A stretch of 64,000 nucleotides of DNA from CAZZKF01 sp964654995 (GCA_964654995.1 CAZZKF010000002.1:1-64000), one strand, 5' to 3'; numbered from the stretch's first letter, positions 1 through 9,244 are shown. Notes: generated by a model from the letters alone, not told the origin. A program made the numbers and translations.

Positions 1-20
1 GCCTGGGGAGCCAGTTCGAT

Positions 21-53
21 AAGGGGATCGGTCCGAAAGGACCGGTCCCCTTT
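21..53 (+). terminator. Hairpin terminator of a gene left of the window
   Basis: A 14-bp stem (21-34 pairs with 39-52, one G-U pair) closes on a GAAA tetraloop and is followed by a short T run interrupted by GC. It most likely ends transcription of a gene lying before base 1. The T tract is weak, so Rho-independence is probable rather than certain. Confidence 0.65.
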
Positions 54-185
54 GCTTTGCCCGGCCGATCCTTTGTGCTCACATGCGCCCTCTCGCGGGG
101 AGTTCGGAAGCTCCGGTCATGGCACAGCAGGTCATCCGCGAGACAGGCAGGCTTGGGAGAACAGCAGGAAAACGGGAAGAAAGAC

Positions 186-1145
186 ATGAGAGTTTTCATT
201 GCCGGCGCGACCGGCGTTCTTGGCCGACGCCTTGTGAAACGGTTTCGTGCCCGAGGGGATTCGGTGGTCGGCCTGGTTCGCAGTTCGGCCAGCGAGCGCA
301 CCGTTATCGCCTTGGGCGGTGAACCTTTGCGTGCCGATTTATTCGATGCCGACGCGCTGGCGCGCGGCGCAGAGGGATGTGACGTCGTCATCCATGCCGC
401 CACCTCCATTCCCGTCAAGCCAAAACCCGACGCCAGAGACTGGGATATGAATGACCGGATTCGCCGCGACGGCACGGAGGCGCTGACCGCCTGCGCGGCA
501 AGGATCGGGGCAAGACTTTATGTGCAGCAAAGCGTGATCTGGGTCGCCCGCCCTGCCGACGGCTCGTTTTTCGACGAAAACACGCCGGCGCAACCGGATC
601 GGCTCTCTCGCTCGGCATTGGATGGCGAGACCATGGCGCGCGAAGCCGGCGAGAAACACGGCTTCAGTGTCGCGGTGTTGCGCTGTGGCTGGTTCTACGG
701 CCCGGATGCCGCGCACACAAGGGTTTTCGCGGAGGGATTGAGGAAGCGCCGTCTGCCGATCATCGGCAAAGGCGACGCCATCTGGTCATGTGTGCATCTG
801 GACGACGCTGCCAGCGCCTTCGTGACGGCGACTTCGGCCACGCGCAGCGGCCTCTGGCACATTGTCGACGACCAGCCGGTGAGCGCCGGCGATTTCGTGC
901 GTTATTTCGCGAAGCGTCTGGGAGCACCTTCGCCGATCCACGTTCCGGCGTGGCTGGCCCGTCTGGTGGCAGGATCCTATGCGGTCGACTTCTTCACCAC
1001 CTCTTCGCCAACTTCGAACGCCCGGTTCCGTCGCGATTTCGGATGGGCGCCCGGTGTCCCGACATACCGGGACGGGATCGACCAGATCGTGGCGCGCTGG
1101 GCGGCCGAGGGACTTGTCCGGCAAGAAGAGGGCAATTCAAAATGA
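186..1145 (+). CDS. NAD-dependent epimerase/dehydratase (extended SDR) family protein
   Basis: The 319-residue product opens with a beta strand and the Rossmann motif GATGVLG (residues 6-12), typical of extended short-chain dehydrogenases acting on nucleotide sugars or similar substrates. The usual YxxxK active site is not evident, so this is an atypical SDR (NmrA or epimerase-like) and catalysis is unproven. I chose the ATG at 186 because it directly precedes the Rossmann fold and follows a GGGAAG-like ribosome site; an open frame continues upstream to 57. The stop overlaps the start of the next gene (ATGA), implying translational coupling. The substrate is unknown. Confidence 0.75.
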   Translation: MRVFIAGATGVLGRRLVKRFRARGDSVVGLVRSSASERTVIALGGEPLRADLFDADALARGAEGCDVVIHAATSIPVKPKPDARDWDMNDRIRRDGTEALTACAARIGARLYVQQSVIWVARPADGSFFDENTPAQPDRLSRSALDGETMAREAGEKHGFSVAVLRCGWFYGPDAAHTRVFAEGLRKRRLPIIGKGDAIWSCVHLDDAASAFVTATSATRSGLWHIVDDQPVSAGDFVRYFAKRLGAPSPIHVPAWLARLVAGSYAVDFFTTSSPTSNARFRRDFGWAPGVPTYRDGIDQIVARWAAEGLVRQEEGNSK

Positions 1146-1558
1146 CAGTATCGAGGGTGGCGGCAGTGTTAACCGCGACGGTGGTGGTTCATGCCGTCGT
1201 GGTGCTTTTGCACGCCCGGGCGCACCAGACACTGACGATCAATATGTCCGGACTTCAAAATGCCTTTATCGGACTGGTCATCATCGCCGCCCCGATCGTT
1301 GCCGCGGTGCTGGTGTGGACATCGTACCGCCGCATCGGTGCGCTCATCCTTGTCGCATCCATGTTCGGAGCGCTGGTTTTCGGGGGCTATCATCACTTTC
1401 TCGAGCCCGGCATCGACAATATCTCGGCAGTGCCGACCCATGGCTCAGGTGGGCTTTTTCGCCTGACCGCCCTTTTGCTGGCGATCATAGAAGCATGGGG
1501 AAGCGTGGCGGGCTGGTGGGGGTTTCGCCTCATCTTGCGGGCGCAGGACCAAGCCTGA
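1142..1558 (+). CDS. Small hydrophobic membrane protein, function unknown
   Basis: A 138-residue protein with about four hydrophobic stretches (near residues 5-25, 38-58, 65-85 and 105-130), so probably a polytopic inner-membrane protein. It starts inside the stop codon of the upstream SDR gene, so the two are almost certainly translated together and may act in one process. I recognise no family. A pair of histidines follows the third hydrophobic segment (YHHF), but there is no clear metal site. Confidence 0.6.
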   Translation: MTVSRVAAVLTATVVVHAVVVLLHARAHQTLTINMSGLQNAFIGLVIIAAPIVAAVLVWTSYRRIGALILVASMFGALVFGGYHHFLEPGIDNISAVPTHGSGGLFRLTALLLAIIEAWGSVAGWWGFRLILRAQDQA

Positions 1559-1697
1559 ACAGACCGGGATGGTGCAGGAATATGCGCTCTCCACCCGCTC
1601 GATCAGCCCGTGCACCCAAAACGGTGTCGAGCAGGGCCCGCCAGAGCACCAGGCCCTTCTTCATGTCTGTTGTCAAACTGCGGGTGGCGACGATTGC

Positions 1698-2171
1698 TCA
1701 GTGGTTGGGGTGCTCGGCCTTCCACTGTGCGACCATGCGCTTGGCGGCCCCGATCTGTTCCGGGGTCATCTTGGCGACGGCGCGCTCGAGGCTGCGCCGG
1801 GCCATCGGCTCGCCTGCCTGCATGGCCAGCGTGTACCACATGTAGGCCTGCACGAGATCGGTCTTCATGCCCAACCCCAGCCGACAGAGATTGCCGAGCG
1901 CCAGCTGGGCGTCCGCGTTGCCCTGGTTGGCGGCAAGGCGATAGAAGCGGATCGCCTGCTCGAAATCGCGCGCCACGCCTTCGCCGGTCTGATACAGATA
2001 GCCGAGGCTGTACTGGGCCCGGGCATCGCCACTGGCAGCCGACGCCTGCCACTCGGCGAGCGCCGCCTCCACGTCACCACGGTCATAGGCCTGTTGCCCG
2101 GTCTTCCAGTCCGAGAGCGCCGGCGTCGACAGGGCCAGGATCATCGCACCCGCCATCAGGAGCCGTTTCAT
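1698..2171 (-). CDS. Secreted Sel1/TPR-repeat protein
   Basis: The 157-residue product has a cleavable signal peptide (basic MKR start, hydrophobic core, Ala-rich cleavage site near residue 20). About three Sel1-like repeats follow, recognisable from the pattern A..YSLGYLYQTGEGV..D...A..FYRLAANQG. Sel1 repeats form alpha-alpha solenoids that mediate protein-protein contacts, here presumably in the periplasm. The start is well supported by a strong AAAGGAGG ribosome site just upstream. The gene is monocistronic and its partner is unknown. Confidence 0.8.
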   Translation of the reverse strand: MKRLLMAGAMILALSTPALSDWKTGQQAYDRGDVEAALAEWQASAASGDARAQYSLGYLYQTGEGVARDFEQAIRFYRLAANQGNADAQLALGNLCRLGLGMKTDLVQAYMWYTLAMQAGEPMARRSLERAVAKMTPEQIGAAKRMVAQWKAEHPNH

Positions 2172-2279
2172 GGCTCACCTCCTTTCGGGTCCGTATGATT
2201 CAGTCTATCACCAGTGTCGACAAATCACCATGAACGGTTGGCGGCAGCTTCCCCGGCTATCGAAATCTTGTCCGTACTC

Positions 2280-3485
2280 TCAGGCGGTTGCCGGCGGGCG
2301 CAGCAGCATCGGCCCGTAAATCAGCGCAAACAGCACATAGCCGCCGGCCCACAGGCCGCCGGCCGCCAGCACCCAGGCGCCGTACTGGTCGGGAAAGGCG
2401 GAGGCCAGCACCCGCACGAAAGCACCGATGACGATCAGGCTATAAGCAGCAACGGTCCCCGGTCCGGCATGAAGCGGGCGGCCGGTGTGGCCCAGCGTCG
2501 CCCGGCTCATGACCGCCGCGATCATCGTGCCTATGGCCCCGGCAGTGAGCGCATGCAGGGCCGTGGTCTCGGGCAGAAGTTCGCCGAACATGGCCGCCGC
2601 CAGCAACCCGTAACCCAGCGGCAGCCAGGCATAGCCGACATGAAGGATGAACAGCAGGGGCTCCTCGGCGGTGCGATGGCCGGCCCAGCGGGCCAGGCGG
2701 ACGGCGTGCAACAGGGCGGTGAGCGCAAACAGACCGCCGGTCACCACGCCGCCGGCCACGAAGGTCCAGGTGAGCAAGGTGATCAAGGTAATCAGCAGCG
2801 TGATCGCGTCATAGCGGCCAAAGGGCACCGGGCGCACGGTCTCGCCGCGCCGCATCATCCAGTTGAGCGTGAAGCTCGGCACAATGCGCCCGCCGATCAG
2901 GCCGATCATCATCAGCACCACCGAAATCCCCAGGCGCAGGCCGGCGCCGGTGCCGGGAATCAGGTCCATGGCCTCAAGATGGTTCATGGCGTTGGCAAGC
3001 GCAAATGTCACCACCGCCACCGCCACCGGCAGGTTGCGGTAGTTCTTGCCCGCCCGCACCTCGCGCAGCACATAGGCGAACAGGGCAAGAAACAGGCTGC
3101 CATCGAAAATACCGGCAAGTCCGGCGCCCCAGTCGTCGGAAACCAGATTGCCGAGACGCGCCAGCAGCCACAGGGCAAACAGGGCGATCAGCGGCGCCCC
3201 GCGCACCGGCAGTCGCCCGGTCCAGTTGGGCACCGCGGTGAGCAGAAAGCCGGCCATGGCAGCGCCGGCAAAGCCGAACACCATTTCGTGGCTGTGCCAG
3301 GTCGAAAACACCAGCCGCGAGGGCAGATCGACCGCGCCCTCGAACATGGCGAGCCAGATCGGCACCGCCACCGCCGCCCAGACCGCGGCCCCGAGAAAGA
3401 ATGGCCGAAAGCCGTAACTGAAAAACACCGGTCCCGGAACCGGGCGCCGGGCGGCACCTCCCGGATGATTGTCGCTCTCGCTCAT
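2280..3485 (-). CDS. nnrS: NnrS family haem/copper membrane protein
   Basis: A 401-residue, strongly hydrophobic protein with about 12 membrane segments. The N-terminal FFSYGFRPFFLGAAVWA and the histidines of the FSTWHSHEMVFGF segment are characteristic of NnrS. NnrS proteins are integral membrane haem/Cu proteins linked to nitric-oxide stress and, in some bacteria, controlled by NO-responsive regulators. No denitrification genes are seen nearby, so a detoxification role is inferred from family alone. I set the start at the ATG at 3485 (AGGGA upstream); the frame extends to a GTG at 3530 without a better site. Confidence 0.85.
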   Translation of the reverse strand: MSESDNHPGGAARRPVPGPVFFSYGFRPFFLGAAVWAAVAVPIWLAMFEGAVDLPSRLVFSTWHSHEMVFGFAGAAMAGFLLTAVPNWTGRLPVRGAPLIALFALWLLARLGNLVSDDWGAGLAGIFDGSLFLALFAYVLREVRAGKNYRNLPVAVAVVTFALANAMNHLEAMDLIPGTGAGLRLGISVVLMMIGLIGGRIVPSFTLNWMMRRGETVRPVPFGRYDAITLLITLITLLTWTFVAGGVVTGGLFALTALLHAVRLARWAGHRTAEEPLLFILHVGYAWLPLGYGLLAAAMFGELLPETTALHALTAGAIGTMIAAVMSRATLGHTGRPLHAGPGTVAAYSLIVIGAFVRVLASAFPDQYGAWVLAAGGLWAGGYVLFALIYGPMLLRPPATA

Positions 3486-3586
3486 GTCGGATATTCCCTG
3501 CCTGTCGATACCATGAATCCAGGCCGCCACATTAGCGGGCGGCGCCTTTGCCCATCAATGCGGCAATATGCGCATCGGTACCACGA

Positions 3587-5263
3587 TCACATCGCGTGGG
3601 CGCTGACCTGCGTGATCTTGCGGCCGATATCGAAGCGATAGAGCCGATCATGCGCATGATCGATGCGGAAATACCAGTTCTTGCCGCCGGCCAGATCGAG
3701 CCGCGAGACCACCTTGGCGTTGCGCCAGTTGACACCCAGGACGCTCAGCACCAGGCGTTTTCGCTTCTTCTTGCCGACCTGCAGATAGACCATGTAGTAG
3801 CTCCGGCTCTTGGGCGAGATTGCCGGCATGGCGCCGGTCTCGATCACCGCCCGGTCGGCGATCTCGGGGTCGGAGAACAGCGTCGACCACTGAATGAGCC
3901 GCATGTCGGGGTCGAAAATCATGATGTGGTGCCGGCCGCGGATGATGACATCGCGCCCCACAAGCTCGGCCGACAGTGGCAAATCCCCGTATTCGATGCC
4001 GCGCGAGCCCATGCCCAGCATGCCGCCGCCGCCCTTGGTGCCGCCCAGGCTGCTGGTCTTGGAAAAGCCGCCGCCAATGGAAAAGCCACCCGATTTTTCC
4101 TTGAAAATGCCGAACAGGCGATCCCAGCGCAGCGGCGATTCGATCCGCGCAATCCCACTGTTCAGGCTCAGGCCGACGACATGGGCGGCATCGGCAAAGA
4201 TCACCAGCCCGCGTGTCCGGTCGATCACCAGATTGGTGATCCCGCCCTCGGCATCCATGTAGCGCCAGCGGACCTTGCCGCCCTCGCGGTTGATGGCGGC
4301 GACGCCAAAGGGTTTTCGCGCCTCCAGCCTGGCCCCCGTGGTAAACACGCCGCCGAGCCGGGCCAGCACCACGTCGCCCGCCACCCGCAGCTCCGAGACA
4401 AGGGGGGTGCCGCGCAGCTTGGCCTGCCACAGCGTCTTGCCGCTGACCCGGTCAAAGGCCATGACCAGGCCGGCGCCGGCGGCATAGACGGTATCGCCGT
4501 CAACCAAAGGTACCGCCCGGGCGTGGCGCAAGGTTCCGTCGCCGGTCCTGAACGTCGTGCCCCACTTGAGGCGGCCGCTGCCAAGGTCATAGGCGTGCAG
4601 CCCGAGGTAGGGGATGTACAGGGTATCGCCATCGACGACCGCTTCGGGAAAGCGCGCCAGGCCAGGCCCCGTGCCCTTCCCGCCACGGCCGCGGGTTTTT
4701 CCGTTGCCCAGCAGCCGCGCCTTCGTACCCGTATATTTGACCTGCCACAAGGGCGCGCCGTCGGACAGGTCGTAGGCCTGCATGTAGATACCGCTGTCCT
4801 TGCGCTTTTTGGCTTTGACGTCGGCAAACAGGATCGCCATGTGATGGCTTGGCGCCGGCACGACGCCGCCGAGGCGGGCGGTGTAACCGTCGATCTGCCA
4901 CGCCGTTTCACCATTTTTCAGATCGACGGCATACAGGGTCGTCGTGCGCTTGCGGCGCTTGCCGGTGGTCACCGGGATCAGCACCAGATCTTCGCCGTCC
5001 AGGGCGTGGACCTGGGCGCGGGCGATTCCTTTCAGGTCATTCCGGGTCCAGAGAACGGCGCCGGTCTCGGCCTCATGGCGTGCCAGCCCGGCCTCGGCCA
5101 TCAGCAACAGATCGCCATTCGCCATGACCCGGTGCCAGGCCGGCGGTTTCTTGAACTCCAGCCGCCAGAGCTCGCCGGCGGTCGCCGCCTGCCCGGCCAG
5201 GACGATGCTGACGGCGATGATGCCGAGCAGCCAGACCCCGCGCAATGCCTTGATTGCCTTCAT
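3587..5263 (-). CDS. Exported PQQ-like beta-propeller repeat protein
   Basis: A 558-residue protein with an N-terminal signal peptide (cleavage after about residue 29, at ATAG). It has repeated PQQ-type beta-propeller blades, seen as recurring units such as TGAVLWTRNDLKG, NGETAWQIDG, DGAPLWQVKY and SGKTLWQAKL. The calcium and PQQ-binding residues of true quinoprotein dehydrogenases are not apparent, so this is more likely a structural or binding propeller than an enzyme. A Gly-rich, Lys-containing loop lies near residues 405-430. It is unrelated in operon terms to the PQQ dehydrogenase at 57-59 kb. The start has a GGGGGGAA ribosome site. Confidence 0.7.
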   Translation of the reverse strand: MKAIKALRGVWLLGIIAVSIVLAGQAATAGELWRLEFKKPPAWHRVMANGDLLLMAEAGLARHEAETGAVLWTRNDLKGIARAQVHALDGEDLVLIPVTTGKRRKRTTTLYAVDLKNGETAWQIDGYTARLGGVVPAPSHHMAILFADVKAKKRKDSGIYMQAYDLSDGAPLWQVKYTGTKARLLGNGKTRGRGGKGTGPGLARFPEAVVDGDTLYIPYLGLHAYDLGSGRLKWGTTFRTGDGTLRHARAVPLVDGDTVYAAGAGLVMAFDRVSGKTLWQAKLRGTPLVSELRVAGDVVLARLGGVFTTGARLEARKPFGVAAINREGGKVRWRYMDAEGGITNLVIDRTRGLVIFADAAHVVGLSLNSGIARIESPLRWDRLFGIFKEKSGGFSIGGGFSKTSSLGGTKGGGGMLGMGSRGIEYGDLPLSAELVGRDVIIRGRHHIMIFDPDMRLIQWSTLFSDPEIADRAVIETGAMPAISPKSRSYYMVYLQVGKKKRKRLVLSVLGVNWRNAKVVSRLDLAGGKNWYFRIDHAHDRLYRFDIGRKITQVSAHAM

Positions 5264-5382
5264 GATTTCCCCCCCATTGAAGATCAGCCCGCGAGCCTAG
5301 CCTAGCACATTTGCGCTTGCGCCGCTGTGACCATGCGGATCCGCCCCTTCGCAAGGCCGGTCAGGGCCGCTAATCTTGCGCC

Positions 5383-5829
5383 ATGAAAGCGGTGTTGCAG
5401 CGGGTCAGCGAGGCGGCGGTGACGATCGACGGCGCCGAACACGCGAAGATCGGGCCGGGGCTGGTCATCCTGCTGTGTGTGGAACCGGATGATGATGCCG
5501 AGCGCGCCGCCTGGTTCGCCCGCAAGATCGCGCATATGCGCATCTTCGCCGATGCGGCCGGTAAATCGAACCTCTCGGTCCGCGATGTCGGCGGCGCCGC
5601 CCTGGTAATCAGCCAGTTCACCCTTGCGGCCGACTGGCGCAAGGGCAATCGCCCGGGCTATGCACGCGCCGCCGCGCCGGAGCTGGCCAAACGCCTTTAT
5701 GACGACTTCTGCGCCCGGCTGTCCGGGCACGGCGTACCGGTGGTCACCGGCGTCTTTGGTGCCGACATGAAGGTTCGCCTCACCAACGACGGGCCGGTGA
5801 CCATCTGGATGGACTCACGGGATCGCTAG
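5383..5829 (+). CDS. dtd: D-aminoacyl-tRNA deacylase
   Basis: The 148-residue product matches the length and architecture of DTD, which hydrolyses D-amino acids (and misloaded glycine) from tRNA. The N-terminus MKAVLQRVSEAAVTIDG, the SQFTLAA motif (near residues 77-83) and the C-terminal NDGPVTIWMDS segment carrying the cross-subunit Gly-cisPro motif are all present. The loop usually reading GRRPSF is here GNRPGY, a mild variation. It is a cytosolic housekeeping proofreading gene, divergent from the propeller gene on its left. Confidence 0.93.
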   Translation: MKAVLQRVSEAAVTIDGAEHAKIGPGLVILLCVEPDDDAERAAWFARKIAHMRIFADAAGKSNLSVRDVGGAALVISQFTLAADWRKGNRPGYARAAAPELAKRLYDDFCARLSGHGVPVVTGVFGADMKVRLTNDGPVTIWMDSRDR

Positions 5830-5839
5830 TCTGCGGCGA

Positions 5840-6274
5840 TCAGCCGTCGCCGTTTTCCTCGAACTCGTCATCGCCATTATCGTTGTCCGTCGGCTGGATG
5901 AGTTCGAACTTGCCCAGGCCGCAGGTGGTGCCGCGCCGGAGCACGGTGATGGTATCGACCGAGCACAGACGGTTGATCGAGGTCGCATAGGCGAAGCCGT
6001 CCTCGAACCGCAGCCCGTTGCATTCATAGGGCAGCTTGTTGCGATAGGTCTTGCCGGAGCGCATGTGAAACAGGATCGTCGAATCATCGACAATCTCGGT
6101 CTCGCGAATGCGGTCGACCTGCAGGCAGTAGGGTGGGCCGGCGGCCTCGATCCGGGCCTTGTCCTTCTTCGGGGCCTTGGCCGCATCGGCCTCGCCCGCC
6201 ATGGCAGTCGCCGAGGCAAGAAGCGCAGCGCCAGCGATCAACGTGACCATACCGGTACATCTGTGTTTGATCAT
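5840..6274 (-). CDS. DUF6491 family secreted protein
   Basis: A 144-residue protein with a signal peptide (cleavage near the ATAMAG site) and a compact domain holding four cysteines in the mature chain. The segment from IRETEIVDDSTILFHMRSG to LCSVDTITVLRRG fits the DUF6491 pattern, whose function is unknown. The C-terminus is acidic (D/E/N-rich). I chose the ATG at 6274 because a GAGGAGA ribosome site lies just upstream; the ATG at 6289 would fall before it. It ends 10 bases from the convergent dtd stop. Confidence 0.7.
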   Translation of the reverse strand: MIKHRCTGMVTLIAGAALLASATAMAGEADAAKAPKKDKARIEAAGPPYCLQVDRIRETEIVDDSTILFHMRSGKTYRNKLPYECNGLRFEDGFAYATSINRLCSVDTITVLRRGTTCGLGKFELIQPTDNDNGDDEFEENGDG

Positions 6275-6313
6275 CGATCTTCTCCTCATCTGTCCCGTGG
6301 CTGTCGGCCGCGT

Positions 6314-7945
6314 CTACTGGGCAATGTTCTGGCCGGGACCGGCCTTTTCGATCCACATCCAGCGGGTCGGATGCCAGTTCCCGGCATTGTCCGCATATCC
6401 CTTCACATAGGGTTTCACCAGGTGGGTGTTAACCCCGAAGTACAGCGGAATGACCGGCAAGTCCGATATCAGGACCTCCTCCGCGCGGCGCAGGATGCCG
6501 GCCCGCTTGTTCAGATCCAGTTCGCGGTTGGCGGCGTCCAGCAGGGCGTCGTACTCGGGATTGCGATAATCGGGCGTGTTCATCGGCCCGGCATCCGAGC
6601 GGAAGATTTCGAGAAAGGTGTAGGGATCGTTGTAATCACCGACCCAGGCATCGCGGGCGATCTCGTACTGTTTCAGATTGCGGCTGTTGATCAGCGCCTT
6701 CCATTCCTCGTTGCGCAAGGTAGTCTTCACGCCGAGGCGCTTCCACATGGCAGCGATTGCTACCGCCAGCTTCTTGATCGATTCACTGGTGTTGTAGAGG
6801 ATTTCGACCTTGAGCGGATTATCCCGCGTATAACCCGCCTCTGCTATCAGCTTTTGCGCCAGCGCCAGGCGCTCAGCCTGGCTCATCCCTGCCCATTCCG
6901 GCTCCCACTGCTGATGGTTGGCGACGATGGGGGGCACCATGGTAAAGGCCGGGATCTGGCCCTGGCGCAAAATCTTGTCGACCAGAATACGGCGGTCGAT
7001 GGCCAGCATCAGGGCCTTGCGCACCCGCGGGTCCTTGAACTTTTCGCGCCGCATGTTGATGTCGTAATACTGGATGACCAGCCCCGGCGCTGCATGCAGC
7101 TCGTCGGGAATGTTCTCCTTGATCCACTTGAGCGCGCTCAGCGCCACCGTCGAGGTATAGTCCAGCTCGCCGGCCCGGTAGCGCTTCACCTCGGTCGCCA
7201 CATCCTCGGTATTGACGAAATAGACGGTGTCGATCCGCACATTCGCGGCATCGTGGAAGTAGGGGTTTTTGACCAGCTTGATGTGCGACTGCGGCTCCCA
7301 TTCGACCAGCTTGTAAGCGCCGTTGGAAACCAGATTGCCGGGCTTGATCCATTGGCTGCCCTTTTCCAGCAGCGTCCTGCGATGGACCGGAAAGGTCGTC
7401 GAATGGGTGAGCAGCCCGAGGAAATAGGGCGTCGGCTTCGACAATGTGATCTGCAACGTGCGGTCATCGAGCGCCTTGACGCCCAGGGCATCGACGTCCT
7501 TGAGGCGCCCCGACGAGATCTCCGGGGCGTTCAGGATCGGATTGACGATGAAGGCATAGGGCGCGGCCGTGGCTGGATTGACCAGGCGTTTGAGCGCGAA
7601 TTCAAAATCCTGCGCAGTCACCGGATCGCCGTTCGACCAGCGGCCGTCGGCGCGCAAGTGGAAGGTGTAGACGAGGCCGTCGTCGCTCACCTCCCAGCGC
7701 TCGGCGGCACCCGGGATCAATGTCCCGTCCGCCTTTTCGGTGATCAGCCCTTCGAACAGATCGCGCTGAATGTGCGACGACGGCGTGCCCTGGGCCAGAT
7801 GCACGTCGAGCGTCTGGGGCTCGGTGCCGTTGCCGCGCCGCAGTACCATCTCCGCCATCGCCGGCCAGGAAGCGGCAAGCAAGACAAACAGGAAAACGAA
7901 GGCCATGGCCGCGGCTCCGCACCGGCGGCCCCTGAATGTGTTCAT
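6314..7945 (-). CDS. Oligopeptide ABC-transporter substrate-binding protein (OppA/MppA type), copy 1
   Basis: A 543-residue periplasmic binding protein of SBP family 5 with an N-terminal signal peptide. Family marks include VLRRGNGTEPQTLDVHLAQG after cleavage, RDLFEGLITE, the AERWEVSDDGLVYTFHLR block and KNPYFHDAANVRIDTVYF. It should bind oligopeptides, possibly murein peptides as MppA does. No permease or ATPase genes are beside it, so it must share a transporter encoded elsewhere. A close paralogue lies at 11.6-13.2 kb. The frame is open to 8026, but the ATG at 7945 gives the signal peptide. Confidence 0.88.
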   Translation of the reverse strand: MNTFRGRRCGAAAMAFVFLFVLLAASWPAMAEMVLRRGNGTEPQTLDVHLAQGTPSSHIQRDLFEGLITEKADGTLIPGAAERWEVSDDGLVYTFHLRADGRWSNGDPVTAQDFEFALKRLVNPATAAPYAFIVNPILNAPEISSGRLKDVDALGVKALDDRTLQITLSKPTPYFLGLLTHSTTFPVHRRTLLEKGSQWIKPGNLVSNGAYKLVEWEPQSHIKLVKNPYFHDAANVRIDTVYFVNTEDVATEVKRYRAGELDYTSTVALSALKWIKENIPDELHAAPGLVIQYYDINMRREKFKDPRVRKALMLAIDRRILVDKILRQGQIPAFTMVPPIVANHQQWEPEWAGMSQAERLALAQKLIAEAGYTRDNPLKVEILYNTSESIKKLAVAIAAMWKRLGVKTTLRNEEWKALINSRNLKQYEIARDAWVGDYNDPYTFLEIFRSDAGPMNTPDYRNPEYDALLDAANRELDLNKRAGILRRAEEVLISDLPVIPLYFGVNTHLVKPYVKGYADNAGNWHPTRWMWIEKAGPGQNIAQ

Positions 7946-7984
7946 GATTGCAAACACCCATGTGTTGAAAGACGGTCGTTGAGG

Positions 7985-8020
7985 CTCAGGAAAGGCCACC
8001 GGGACGGGCTTGTCAACCGG
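7985..8020 (-). promoter_or_regulatory. Promoter-like repeated element, copy 1 (before OppA copy 1)
   Basis: This 36-bp block matches the block at 9140-9175 at 29 of 36 positions. Read on the minus strand it holds TTGACA (8016-8011), a 17-base spacer and a weak -10-like TTTCCT. TTGACA lies 66 bases before the start codon, exactly as in the second copy. That suggests a shared promoter or operator, but the poor -10 leaves the sigma factor uncertain. Confidence 0.4.
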
Positions 8021-8080
8021 TGGCATGCATGATCGGCCGGTCGGCGTCAGGTCGGGACGCCGGCGTCCGGGGCATTGTTT

Positions 8081-9100
8081 TCACGGGCGCTCCTGGTACG
8101 CGAACATCAGCAGCAGGGTACGTTGTGCCGGGTTGAAATTGTCGTCCGAGAGCAGATAGACAAGGATCTCGCCGTCTTCGCTCCGGCGGATATCGATCGC
8201 CTCCATGTTGTCGATGGAAAGCGGCGGCGCCAGGCGGGCGACCTCGAGCGGGTGCAGCTCGGCGCCGGCAACCACCGCCGCCGCCGGCAGCCGGACCAGG
8301 CGAAGCCCCAGGCCCTCCGACCAGGAAAAACGGCGTTCGAGGATCAGCAGATCGCCATCCGGCAGGCGCGCCGCCCCGGTCGGGCGGTAGCTGCCGAGGC
8401 GCCGGTAGCGCAGTTGCGCCCACGCTCCGTCGCGCCGGAGAAAGACCTGGCCCCGGGCTTCCCCCTTGCCTTCGGCGACTGCCAGGAGGCTGTTGTCGGT
8501 CAAGGTCACGAGCGCCTCGATACCGTTGTTTTTGGGCAGCTTGACGAAACCGGCCGGCGCCGGCACGGGTACCGCCGGGCCACGCAACGGCGCCTCGCCC
8601 GCGGCATACCGCCAGAGACGGTGTTGGCGCTCGAAAGCGACCAGAATCGATCCGTCCGCCATGCGGGCCATCGCCTCGGCGTCCTGTTCGCTCTTGCCTT
8701 TCAGTGGTCTGCCGGCGGTATCACGCAGGGGACCCGTCCAGCCATCGGAGAGGCCGGTCAGAAAACCATCGGCATCATAGGAGATGGCCGCCGCGAGCCA
8801 GGATCCTTCATCGGCCACCGCGATCAGCTCCCGCCCGTCGGCAGAGACCAGCAGGCCGGACAGCCCACCCATGCGGGTGTTCGGGAAGGTGATCTCGATG
8901 CCGCCGCGCCAGGCCAGGCGCCGGCCAACGCGCATCTGCTCCGGCGCCGCCCGGTTCAATGGTACCGGGCGCGTCATGATCTCGATTTTCCTGGCGCCGG
9001 CATCCGGCGCGGCCGCCGCCCAGGCTATGGCCGAGGCTACCAGAACCACGCCGATGACGGTCGCCGCGACGCCATGGCTGCCGGTGTTCGGCGGTCTCAT
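8081..9100 (-). CDS. Secreted esterase-like (phytase-like, PF13449-type) propeller protein
   Basis: A 339-residue protein with an N-terminal signal peptide (hydrophobic residues 10-30). Its body resembles the 'esterase-like activity of phytase' family: the GGLSGLLVSADGRELIAVADEGSW segment near the N-terminus and SIDNMEAIDIRRSEDGE near the C-terminus are typical. These proteins fold as beta propellers; phosphoesterase activity is seen in only some members, so the substrate is open. The start at 9100 has an AAGGA ribosome site; the longer open frame to 9886 is only antisense to the next gene. Confidence 0.75.
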   Translation of the reverse strand: MRPPNTGSHGVAATVIGVVLVASAIAWAAAAPDAGARKIEIMTRPVPLNRAAPEQMRVGRRLAWRGGIEITFPNTRMGGLSGLLVSADGRELIAVADEGSWLAAAISYDADGFLTGLSDGWTGPLRDTAGRPLKGKSEQDAEAMARMADGSILVAFERQHRLWRYAAGEAPLRGPAVPVPAPAGFVKLPKNNGIEALVTLTDNSLLAVAEGKGEARGQVFLRRDGAWAQLRYRRLGSYRPTGAARLPDGDLLILERRFSWSEGLGLRLVRLPAAAVVAGAELHPLEVARLAPPLSIDNMEAIDIRRSEDGEILVYLLSDDNFNPAQRTLLLMFAYQERP

Positions 9101-9139
9101 GATATCCTTGTCCCGCCTGTCGAAAGCCAGACCTCGCGG

Positions 9140-9175
9140 TTCAGAAAAGGCCACCGCACAGAGCTTGTCAACCGG
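9140..9175 (-). promoter_or_regulatory. Promoter-like repeated element, copy 2 (before the esterase-like gene)
   Basis: Second copy of the element at 7985-8020. On the minus strand it reads TTGACA (9171-9166), a 17-base spacer and TTTTCT, again 66 bases before the start codon at 9100. The shared motif comprises ACCGGTTGACAAG and GGTGGCCTTT. Confidence 0.4.
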
Positions 9176-9244
9176 CGCCGCTTGACCGCCGGGCCCGCCG
9201 CATGGAACTCTTCCGCCCCAGCCGAAGCCGGAACAAGGATTGCG

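Noticed and set aside
2214..3641. 475-codon frame antisense to nnrS, rich in His, Gln and Gly
   Set aside because: It is a GC-skew shadow of a real membrane-protein gene; no domain and no ribosome site.
3548..5305. 585-codon plus-strand frame over the PQQ-like propeller gene
   Set aside because: It mirrors the reverse-strand gene, which has a signal peptide, ribosome site and propeller repeats; the plus-strand translation has none.
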